Assembly: GCA_003153585.1 (NCBI GenBank)
Contig: PLZZ01000147.1
Location: 2,837 to 9,402, forward strand
DNA from: Acidobacteriota bacterium
GTDB taxonomy: Bacteria; Acidobacteriota; Terriglobia; Acidiferrales; UBA7541
Length of the DNA stretch: 6,566 nt
Direction of reading: 5' to 3'
Shown in pieces: positions 1-5,786 of the stretch. Numbering within the stretch: the stretch's first letter is position 1; each line of letters starts with the position of its first letter. Below the pieces are notes generated by a model. That model had not been told where the DNA came from, did no database searches, and was given only the letters and a program-made list of their open reading frames with translations. Both the position numbers and the translations under genes were made by a program.

Positions 1-38
1 GAGGTGGGAGCCGCTTGACGTTCCTCTTGCGAGCCGTT

Positions 39-2852
39 TTACTGCGTCGGCAGAAGCTCCTGCGAGAATCCGATCGTGTTGATGGAGCGCAACGACGGAG
101 TTCTCGGAGGCAGATATTGCGGCCCGAGTGTAAAGTTTTGATCGAAGGTGTAGTGCCGGTCCGGCGGACTGTAAACCGCGCCGCCAGTTTTATAGACTCC
201 AGTGCCCTGCCGGTTGTAGTAGAAGCTGACAAGCGAGCCCTGGTAATAGCATGCAGGCCAGACTTCGAGGAATCGTAGGAAGTTGTGAACTCCTCCGTCC
301 GTTCCGAAGTCTTCCGGCTGCCCTGCCGGCTCGGGAAATGCAATTCCCTTTCCGGCGATCAGCGCTACACGATAGGCGGTTTGCACTGCGTTGCGGCTCC
401 CCGCGTTGTAGGGAAAAGCAAAGGAGTTGACGTCATTCCAGTTGTCTGAAAGCAAAGTCACTGCGTCCGCCGCAACCGCGGCAGCCACGCTATTACCACT
501 CCAGGATCCGTCGGCCGGCGCGTTGTAATCTCCCTGGATGTACACCGGGTTCTCAGCGACCACGGTCAATCCGCAGGCTACTGGGCCGCATGAAGTGCCG
601 AGATTCAGGGTCGCTCCGTCTATGATTTTCAACGCGCGACGGAAAAAGACCGGCGGATTTTCTCGCGCCTCCTGAGCATTCGTGTACACAACTCCGGGCC
701 AATTATTGGAGCCGCCTGGAACAGTCGGGGCCGGACACACGGGGTTTGCTTGTAGAACGGTAGTCAAGTAAGTTCCGTTCCACAATGGCGCTACCGTCCA
801 GTTGCTGCCGCCCACGGCTAGCGGATAAAGGGGAACTGTTTCAGCGCCGCCATATGTGCGAAGGACGGGGACGGTATCGCCTTCAAGGTTTTCGCCCTGC
901 TCCACAACGCCATTCGGACATCCGTTGTTGGCATCCGATACGTTGACGAAGTCGTCGAATCCGAAGCTTCCGGTCTTCGTGTTTGCCGCGTTCGGATCGG
1001 TCCGCTCACCGCGGCGATCCGAGAAATAAATAGTGAATCCCGTGCTGTTGTTGAGGGCCAAGCCCAATGGGTTGGTGTTAAACCACGCAGCCAGGTTTCC
1101 CGCGTCCAACTCTGTGTAATACATCACGCCTTCCGCGGTTATCTGATTCCCTGGGTTTCCGGCGGGACGGTAAATCGATTCGCGAGCATCGAAGAGCGCC
1201 ATGGGCCAGTAGTCAACTCCCGCGGTGGTTGCGGTCCCGCAACCTCCGCCCGGACTCGAAGTGGACGGATTATCCCGCAGTCGCTCAAGCCGGATGATGG
1301 CGTGAGGGCTTGGGTCGAGGCAGCCAATTTGCGATGTAACGTTGGGGTTGGTGGTCGGACCCTGTGCGACGTTACCCCCTAGACCGGGGAGGGTTGTTGA
1401 CGGAACGTACGCGCCTAGAGGATTAATATTTCTTCCCGTAAATCCCATATTCAAGATCGCCTGCGTGATATCAGCCCAGGCCCCGCCCGGATTCTGATAT
1501 TCGATTTTAATACAGCCGGCAATCATGGGCTTGGCCGTCTGAATCCAGTAGCCATCGACGTTTGAATAAGCGCCGCCAGCGCCGGACATCGGAAGCGGAA
1601 TCTGCATTGCAGGAACGTTGTTGGCACCTGAATACCAAATTGGGAACGCACCAGGGGCGACTGCGAGCGTGGCCAGATCCACGGGATCTGTTGCCGTACT
1701 GACCGACTGCTCCGACATCATGTCCGCGTTATGACACGCCCCTCCACCGCCTGGGGTGACGCCAGCCGGATAGTCATCCAACAGAATCCGTAGAGTTGCC
1801 TCCGAAAAATACTGTTCGTTGAATTCCGCCGCAGTCTCGCCCGGAACCGGGCGGCGAATCAAGGAAATGGGCGTGGTGATTCCGCCTAACGCCGTTGACG
1901 TTAACGTCAGAGTTGGAACTCCATTCTGCAACTGGCCGTTATAGTCATTTTGTACGTTGACCCAACTCGAGGCTATCGGGGGGCCGACGTTCACGCTGGG
2001 GCTTACACCGTTGATCACGCTGAAGCTACCGAAGGCTGTGCTTCCCTCGTTCAATCCCAAAGCCCGCCATTGGGCATTCGTGTAGCTCGGGCCCGACGGC
2101 AGCGTGGCAGGATTGGGGGTAGTCGCGATTGACACTACGCCTGAATAATCGCCACCGCCGTTGATTGTATAACCATTTTCGAGGTTGGTGCGTATGACGG
2201 CACCGACGGCGGTTACTTTATCAGCTAAGTAGAGAGGGCCGGAATTAGCAGCTAGCCAAAGATTGCCATTGGTGTGAACGCGGCCTCCGAAATCAAACGG
2301 AGGTCCATTGAAATAACTCAAATCTGAGTCCGAGTAAATACCAAACTGGAACACGGGAATTGCCACCACTTGCACTTGCCGCTGCAACTTCACTTCCGCG
2401 CCCGAGCTGGTTGACTGGGCGGCCACTTCAAGAGTGAACGGTGTGATCAGCCCTTGCATGCCCGCGTATGGGCTTGGCGGAAGCATTGTGGCATTTTGCG
2501 AAACCGGGACGCACGGACTTACGAGCGGAGACCCGCATAGAATTTGATAGGTCGAGACACCCGAAGCATCGAGATATTGAATACCCGAAATTACGGGAGG
2601 CAGCGCGGTGATGGCGGCCATGTCCGCGGGAGAGAGCGAGCCGTTTGTGGCAAATTGATTTCCCACGTCGGCGGTCAGCTTCTCCATGCCCGCTTCCGCG
2701 CCGTAGAACGCCGTCTCGCGGTACTGATTATTTCCGCCCAGCCGCTGATCGGTCATCACCATCCAGCACATGCCCACCGCTATGGCCGTGACCAGGATCA
2801 GAACAAACAAGGCGGTTATTAGTGCAATTCCTTTTTGACGTTGAGTTCTCAC
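39..2852 (-). CDS. Very large PilX-type minor pilin / pilus tip protein (937 aa)
   Basis: Last gene of the minor pilin operon. Residues 1-8 form a short basic leader ending in Gly8, followed by a hydrophobic helix at about 9-32 and the segment T34-DQRLGGNNQYRETAFYGAEA-G55, which matches the PilX N-terminal family (helix, then an AGN-like and an AF..AEA motif). Position +5 after the predicted cleavage is Thr13, not the Glu of most pilins, as in GspK. Usual PilX proteins are under about 200 residues; the extra 700 or more form a Gly/Asn/Pro-rich ectodomain with 11 cysteines (C106, C114, C373, C447, C511, C538, C645, C706, C755, C760, C868). Recognisable blocks are FGGRVHTNGNLWL (188-200), IYFSDRRGE (608-616), an acidic NG.....GENLEGD loop (about 640-659), YIQGDYN (771-777) and a C-terminal FLRFLEVW...GSLVSFYYNRQ block (858-882). 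I recall similar blocks in long PilX-domain proteins of soil bacteria. The GTG start is supported by AAGGAG 7 nt upstream. Inferred role: pilus tip or adhesin component; the exact function is unknown. Confidence 0.85.
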   Translation of the reverse strand: MRTQRQKGIALITALFVLILVTAIAVGMCWMVMTDQRLGGNNQYRETAFYGAEAGMEKLTADVGNQFATNGSLSPADMAAITALPPVISGIQYLDASGVSTYQILCGSPLVSPCVPVSQNATMLPPSPYAGMQGLITPFTLEVAAQSTSSGAEVKLQRQVQVVAIPVFQFGIYSDSDLSYFNGPPFDFGGRVHTNGNLWLAANSGPLYLADKVTAVGAVIRTNLENGYTINGGGDYSGVVSIATTPNPATLPSGPSYTNAQWRALGLNEGSTAFGSFSVINGVSPSVNVGPPIASSWVNVQNDYNGQLQNGVPTLTLTSTALGGITTPISLIRRPVPGETAAEFNEQYFSEATLRILLDDYPAGVTPGGGGACHNADMMSEQSVSTATDPVDLATLAVAPGAFPIWYSGANNVPAMQIPLPMSGAGGAYSNVDGYWIQTAKPMIAGCIKIEYQNPGGAWADITQAILNMGFTGRNINPLGAYVPSTTLPGLGGNVAQGPTTNPNVTSQIGCLDPSPHAIIRLERLRDNPSTSSPGGGCGTATTAGVDYWPMALFDARESIYRPAGNPGNQITAEGVMYYTELDAGNLAAWFNTNPLGLALNNSTGFTIYFSDRRGERTDPNAANTKTGSFGFDDFVNVSDANNGCPNGVVEQGENLEGDTVPVLRTYGGAETVPLYPLAVGGSNWTVAPLWNGTYLTTVLQANPVCPAPTVPGGSNNWPGVVYTNAQEARENPPVFFRRALKIIDGATLNLGTSCGPVACGLTVVAENPVYIQGDYNAPADGSWSGNSVAAAVAADAVTLLSDNWNDVNSFAFPYNAGSRNAVQTAYRVALIAGKGIAFPEPAGQPEDFGTDGGVHNFLRFLEVWPACYYQGSLVSFYYNRQGTGVYKTGGAVYSPPDRHYTFDQNFTLGPQYLPPRTPSLRSINTIGFSQELLPTQ

Positions 2853-2859
2853 TGCAAAT

Positions 2860-2865
2860 CTCCTT
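2860..2865 (-). promoter_or_regulatory. Shine-Dalgarno site of the PilX-type gene
   Basis: On the minus strand the sequence reads AAAGGAGAT (2866-2858), with the AAGGAG core 7 nt upstream of the GTG at 2852-2850. This fixes the GTG as the start and leaves an 8-residue leader before the prepilin cleavage glycine. Confidence 0.75.
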
Positions 2866-2866
2866 T

Positions 2867-2886
2867 AAAAAAACCGCTCGGAAGCG
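2867..2886 (-). other. Short hairpin plus T7 run between the PilW-type and PilX-type genes
   Basis: In the 47-bp gap the minus strand reads CGCT-TCCG-AGCG, a perfect 4-bp stem with a 4-nt loop (2886-2875), then G and seven T (2873-2867), directly before the AAAGGAG ribosome site of the next gene. The shape resembles an intrinsic terminator, but the stem is short, so at most it would attenuate read-through into the large downstream gene. It could also be chance. Confidence 0.25.
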
Positions 2887-2899
2887 TGCTTTACGCGTC

Positions 2900-4105
2900 T
2901 TATGGCGTCGTCGCCGACGACGCTGTAGTGAAGGTATCTATGAACGACAGGCTGCGGACGCTGACCTGCGTGCTCAAATTGTTTCGTAAGAATTGCGGAG
3001 ATGTAGAAGCCTGGTACGGCAATTCCGATCGTCCCGCCAGGAACACATTCACGGCGCGTATCTGTGCGTCAGTATCGGGGAGTTGCGGAGTCGGCACATT
3101 GCCGGGGCCCAGGGGATAAACTCCAAGACCGGGATAGCTCGAGCCGGTAATGTCATAGCTGAATGAGAGGTTCTCGATATTGTCCGCGATTGCTGCCGGG
3201 GGATTGGCCGCGGCGATCCCCGGTGCAGGATAGTTGGGATAATTCACCTGCCGTATCAATTGCGGGTCCGTAGGATTGGTCGTCGAATCGATGTAGTAGG
3301 TAACCATCCAAACCCGCGTGATGACTGTAGGCGGAAAGCCGCCGCCGGCGTTTTGCAGTTGGGCTACGGTGCCATTTGGCTGGCCGGTCGCGTTGAGGCC
3401 CGCAGGGTCCCCGCCACCGAACAATATCGTCTGTCCGGCAACCCCGGTTACATACTCGAGGGCGGTACCGTTAGAATTGTGAAACATGATTAGATTGCCG
3501 ACCGTAATCGGCCGTGTCACGCCTGGCATCACGAAACAGCCCACGTCCAGTATCACTGACCCGCCGACGGGATCGATCGTTCCAGCGCAAGAGGGAGGAC
3601 CCACGGCTTGCACCACCGGAAAACTGTAAAGATAGTGGCCGACCGTATCCTGAAGACTGTTGTCTGCATACAGTATGTTGATTACGTCGGTCTTTAGATT
3701 GCCGTCCAGGACTCCGCCCGTTACTGGGTTGACGGTTGTTGCGTCCTGGCCGATTTGCGAGCCTGGCGCAATTGCGGGCATCAAAGTGAAGCCATTCCCA
3801 ACGGGGTTTGGGAAGTTCGGCCCGGTGGGCGGAAACACTCCCGGCCGCACGATGGCGGAGTTTCCAACGGCGTCGTAGGGCACGGAGACACCGCCCTGCG
3901 GAATTCCCTCGCCTGCTTGCAACAAATCCTGAACCATGAAATGCATTCCGGCGCGGAGATTTTCCTGTGTGTTCGCCTCGTATGCCACGCCTTGGGTGGC
4001 ATGTTGCGCTTGGAGTAGCGCGCCCACCACGACTCCCACTACGGCGACCAGGATGGCCATCGATACCATCAACTCGATTAATGTAAATCCGTTTTGCCGC
4101 TTCAT
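2900..4105 (-). CDS. PilW-like minor pilin (GspJ-equivalent), 401 aa
   Basis: Type IV prepilin with a very short leader, MKRQNG, cleaved before Phe7. It has FTLIEL with the conserved Glu at +5 (E11), a hydrophobic helix to about residue 32, and a long amphipathic continuation. The C-terminal part has the look of PilW: a VWMVTYYID segment (265-273) leading to PQLIRQV (281-287), ENLSFSYD (311-318), IRAVNVFLAGRSE (349-361) and a terminal VSVRSLSFID (381-390). Two cysteines, C173 and C190, could pair. I chose ATG 4105 because GAGGAG lies 7 nt upstream and the leader is of normal size. An in-frame ATG at 4141 would add 12 residues, has no ribosome site and overlaps the preceding gene. The gene starts 19 bp after the PilV-like gene. 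Expected role: inner-membrane pseudopilin of the pilus priming/tip complex, equivalent to GspJ in type II secretion. The length is somewhat above typical PilW, with extra Gly/Pro-rich loops in the middle. Confidence 0.85.
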   Translation of the reverse strand: MKRQNGFTLIELMVSMAILVAVVGVVVGALLQAQHATQGVAYEANTQENLRAGMHFMVQDLLQAGEGIPQGGVSVPYDAVGNSAIVRPGVFPPTGPNFPNPVGNGFTLMPAIAPGSQIGQDATTVNPVTGGVLDGNLKTDVINILYADNSLQDTVGHYLYSFPVVQAVGPPSCAGTIDPVGGSVILDVGCFVMPGVTRPITVGNLIMFHNSNGTALEYVTGVAGQTILFGGGDPAGLNATGQPNGTVAQLQNAGGGFPPTVITRVWMVTYYIDSTTNPTDPQLIRQVNYPNYPAPGIAAANPPAAIADNIENLSFSYDITGSSYPGLGVYPLGPGNVPTPQLPDTDAQIRAVNVFLAGRSELPYQASTSPQFLRNNLSTQVSVRSLSFIDTFTTASSATTP

Positions 4106-4112
4106 TCCTGTA

Positions 4113-4118
4113 CTCCTC
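4113..4118 (-). promoter_or_regulatory. Shine-Dalgarno site that sets the PilW-like start
   Basis: GAGGAG on the minus strand, 7 nt before the ATG at 4105. The upstream in-frame ATG at 4141 has only a CAATACCAGC-type, purine-poor leader, so this site decides in favour of the 401-residue product. Confidence 0.75.
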
Positions 4119-4124
4119 GGAGCG

Positions 4125-4676
4125 CTAGAATGCCGAAACATATGTTTCGAGCTGGTATTGGCGCTGAAACTTCCCGGTGGTGTAGTTGATGGTTATCAGC
4201 ACGTCGCGAACATTGCCGCCCGGATCGGCCGCAAGGTTGGAAATAGCGATCGTGCGAGTGAAATTCGAAAGCGGTACGAAGATGTCGTCTCCAGTCCCCA
4301 GCTTTCCGTCGGGCCCGGGGTAAACGATGTAGGCGGGAGGAGCTCCCACGTCGTTGACTGAGCCGACAAGTCCGTCGGGCCCGGGCTGCAGCAGCGGGAT
4401 GGGACCCGACAAGAAGAGGCCATTAGGATTCGTGCCGCTGACATTCGAGATCTGCGCGAAAGTTGCATTGGCGCTGTACTTCGCCGTAAAAATCGCTTCT
4501 GCTGCTTCCTCTGCCTTCTGTTGAGCGATGAAATCGTCCTGCGAGCCCTGCATGTAGGACAACGAGTCGTAGAGCATCGCCGCCAGACCCAGAATGCCTA
4601 CTGCAAGGACGACGAGCGCGATGAGCGTCTCGAGAAGGCTGAAGCCTGCTGCCAACCGTCTTTTCGCTTCCTGCAT
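4125..4676 (-). CDS. PilV-like minor pilin (GspI-equivalent), 183 aa, with duplicated GPDG motif
   Basis: Prepilin with the leader MQEAKRRLAAG, cleavage before Phe12, FSLLE with Glu16 at +5, and a helix LIALVVLAVGILGLAAM (18-34). The SLLE..IALVVLAVGILGLA pattern is the hallmark of PilV/GspI proteins. The helix continues as QQKAEEAAEAIF (52-63), typical of the pilin stalk. The C-terminal half has a tandem acidic motif, PGPDGLVGSVND (98-109) and PGPDGKLGTGDD (120-131), 22 residues apart, resembling Asp/Gly calcium-binding loops; this is unusual for PilV. It ends in a strand-rich RDVLITINYTTGKF..QYQLETYVSAF segment. Start choice: ATG 4676 has AAGGAG 9 nt upstream. In-frame TTG 4727, ATG 4706 and ATG 4694 (ATGA overlap with the previous stop) lack a clear ribosome site and would give longer leaders; 4694 remains possible through translational coupling. 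Expected to act in the same priming complex as its neighbours. Confidence 0.83.
   Translation of the reverse strand: MQEAKRRLAAGFSLLETLIALVVLAVGILGLAAMLYDSLSYMQGSQDDFIAQQKAEEAAEAIFTAKYSANATFAQISNVSGTNPNGLFLSGPIPLLQPGPDGLVGSVNDVGAPPAYIVYPGPDGKLGTGDDIFVPLSNFTRTIAISNLAADPGGNVRDVLITINYTTGKFQRQYQLETYVSAF
4305..4385 (-). repeat. Imperfect tandem repeat of a 66-bp (22-codon) unit
   Basis: The 15-base string TCCGTCGGGCCCGGG (plus strand) occurs exactly at 4305-4319 and again at 4371-4385, 66 bp apart and in frame. It encodes the PGPDG start of both acidic motifs in the PilV-like protein. Outside it the units have drifted (GLVGSVND against GKLGTGDD), so it looks like an old internal duplication. Confidence 0.6.
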
Positions 4677-4685
4677 TTTCCCAGT

Positions 4686-4691
4686 CTCCTT
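4686..4691 (-). promoter_or_regulatory. Shine-Dalgarno site that sets the PilV-like start
   Basis: AAGGAG on the minus strand, 9 nt before ATG 4676. Its first base is the last base of the TGA stop of the FimT-like gene (4693-4691), so termination of one gene and initiation of the next are probably coupled. Confidence 0.65.
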
Positions 4692-5341
4692 CATAGTTGA
4701 AACCATGCTGTCCCGTTGTACTTCCAACCGCGAATTCTGCCCGTACTACCCAGGACCGTGATTGCCCGGTTCGCCGTTGTCAGGCCGGTAAATCCGAGGG
4801 AAACCGTCCCGTTGATAGGTTGAAAGGTCAATCCATCCACCAGTTCACCGTCGCTCTGGAATAACATGCCCCCGATGGGGCCCGGATTTTGTGCTTCGAA
4901 TTCGATGGCGCTGGTATTTCCGAAAGCGTCCGGGGTATCCGGCAAAGCGGGATCCCTAAAAAACTGAGCGGGAGCTTCAATGGGGATGGTGCTTAATACG
5001 ACGTCTGCTCCTGCTCCCACTGGGCCGTACGGGGGAGCATTCCTCTCGGTCATCACAATCTGATACTGAGGATTTCCAGCAACCACGACCGTAGGAAAGG
5101 TAACCTGGACGTAGCGGCGATTCGCGATGGAGTATTCTCGCGCTTGCCGCAGCTGATCGATAACTTGATGCATGGCCGTGTCGAACCTCGCATCCTGCAG
5201 ACTGGGCTGCAGAGCCATGATGGCCATCGCCGAAATGATCAGGATCAATGTGATCACTACGCATATCTCGATCATCGAGAAGCCGCGCTGGCCGCTTGCG
5301 CAGCGCTCTTTCAATTGGGAATTCAGCTGCGACTGTTTCAC
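4691..5341 (-). CDS. FimT/GspH-family pseudopilin (FimU-like), 216 aa
   Basis: First gene of the operon. A 20-residue polar leader ends in QRG20, followed by the mature N-terminus FSMIE with the conserved Glu25 at +5 and a hydrophobic helix to about residue 44 (CVVITLILIISAMAIMAL). Then comes the stalk segment LRQAREYSIANRRYVQVTF, whose ..AR..A..R...V.V pattern is typical of the GspH/FimT domain. The C-terminus has GMLFQSDGELVDG and ITVLGSTGRIRGWKYNGTAWF, the usual strand ladder of FimT-type heads. Length is normal for the family. The GTG start at 5341 is preceded by AAAGGTG with 5 nt spacing. The ATG at M23 cannot be the start because it lies inside the mature helix. Expected role: minor pseudopilin (FimU/GspH position) linking the tip complex to the major pilin filament. 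FimT-type proteins have also been tied to DNA uptake in some bacteria, but no specific DNA-binding motif is evident to me here. Confidence 0.85.
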   Translation of the reverse strand: MKQSQLNSQLKERCASGQRGFSMIEICVVITLILIISAMAIMALQPSLQDARFDTAMHQVIDQLRQAREYSIANRRYVQVTFPTVVVAGNPQYQIVMTERNAPPYGPVGAGADVVLSTIPIEAPAQFFRDPALPDTPDAFGNTSAIEFEAQNPGPIGGMLFQSDGELVDGLTFQPINGTVSLGFTGLTTANRAITVLGSTGRIRGWKYNGTAWFQL

Positions 5342-5346
5342 GCTTA

Positions 5347-5353
5347 CACCTTT
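5347..5353 (-). promoter_or_regulatory. Shine-Dalgarno site of the FimT-like gene
   Basis: AAAGGTG on the minus strand, 5 nt before GTG 5341. It supports the GTG as a true start and hence the 20-residue prepilin leader. Confidence 0.6.
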
Positions 5354-5401
5354 GAGCCGCCCGAAAGTACGCGGGCCGACGTTAGAATCCGGTTGCAGAT
5401 G

Positions 5402-5417
5402 TGCACTTGATAGGCCA
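5402..5417 (-). promoter_or_regulatory. Possible sigma-54 (-24/-12) promoter of the pilus operon
   Basis: The minus strand reads TGGCCTATCAAGTGCA. It keeps the TGGC and TGCA halves of the sigma-54 consensus TGGCACG-N4-TTGCA with the exact 8-nt distance, and the obligatory GG-N10-GC; the bases after TGGC are off-consensus. It would start transcription near 5391, about 50 nt before the FimT-like start. Sigma-54 control of pilin genes is known in Pseudomonas (pilA) and Myxococcus. This site is inferred from pattern only, and no activator site is identified. Confidence 0.33.
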
Positions 5418-5771
5418 TGCGATGGGCACCATAACTCTATTTATTTCTGTGGTTTGGACGGAGTGACAAGAAGCGTCAAGAGGGACCTCGAGTTTTTTGG
5501 GGTGGAAATGTTACCGTTGAGGTGCTGCGCTACCTGGCTATTTGCTCTCGCGATTCTACTCGCGGAAACGGTTGTCAATCCCGGCTCATAATTTTCGTAG
5601 CGGGCGGCCTTCCGGTCCGCGCGAGGAAATTTGAATTAACCTATTTCCCGGAGTCCTATCACCTTAATATTGCCGTAAGGTTTAGAAGCAGATCTGCATC
5701 GCGCGGGGCGCTCCCGGTGTTTTCCACCTGCGTCTTCGCGATATGCTGCGAGGGAACTCTAGCGTTCACGC

Positions 5772-5778
5772 AAAGGAG
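5772..5778 (+). promoter_or_regulatory. Shine-Dalgarno site of the mscS-type gene
   Basis: AAAGGAG ends 8 nt before ATG 5787. An in-frame GTG at 5781 lies only 2 nt from the site, too close to be used, so ATG 5787 is the start. Confidence 0.75.
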
Positions 5779-5786
5779 TCGTGCGC

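Larger units (their letters stand above)
5342..5786. other. 445-bp divergent intergenic region
   Basis: Lies between the minus-strand pilus operon and the plus-strand mscS-type gene, so it should hold both promoters. I see no convincing gene, tRNA or long repeat. Weak sigma-70-like candidates: for the pilus operon TTGTCA (5469-5464, minus) with an 18-nt spacer and AATAAA (5445-5440); for the channel gene TTGAAT (5631-5636) with a 17-nt spacer and TCCTAT (5654-5659). Both match the consensus only partly. A better candidate, of sigma-54 type, is listed separately. A 27-codon hydrophobic reading frame at 5508-5591 is not accepted as a gene. Confidence 0.6.

Noticed and set aside
1..38. Start of another minus-strand gene (for example pilY1) after the PilX-type stop
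   Set aside because: An AAGAGGA string is present, but no ATG, GTG or TTG follows within the visible bases, so nothing can be annotated.
39..5341. Type II secretion pseudopilins gspH-I-J-K instead of type IV pilus minor pilins
   Set aside because: The order is equivalent in both systems, but the last protein matches the PilX N-terminal type and the second and third look like PilV and PilW; no gsp core gene is in view. The alternative cannot be wholly excluded from this window.
5415..5425. CCAT-GCG-ATGG inverted repeat as an operator
   Set aside because: Arms are only 4 bp and do not extend; such repeats are frequent by chance, and it overlaps the sigma-54 candidate.
5481..5498. GAGGGACCTC followed by T6 as a plus-strand terminator
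   Set aside because: The stem is only 3-4 bp with a small loop, and no plus-strand gene lies upstream to terminate.
5508..5591. 27-codon plus-strand reading frame with a hydrophobic, signal-peptide-like sequence (MLPLRCCATWLFALAILL...)
   Set aside because: It stops right after the hydrophobic stretch, has only a GGGGTGG-type sequence too close to the ATG as a ribosome site, and nothing around it supports a gene.
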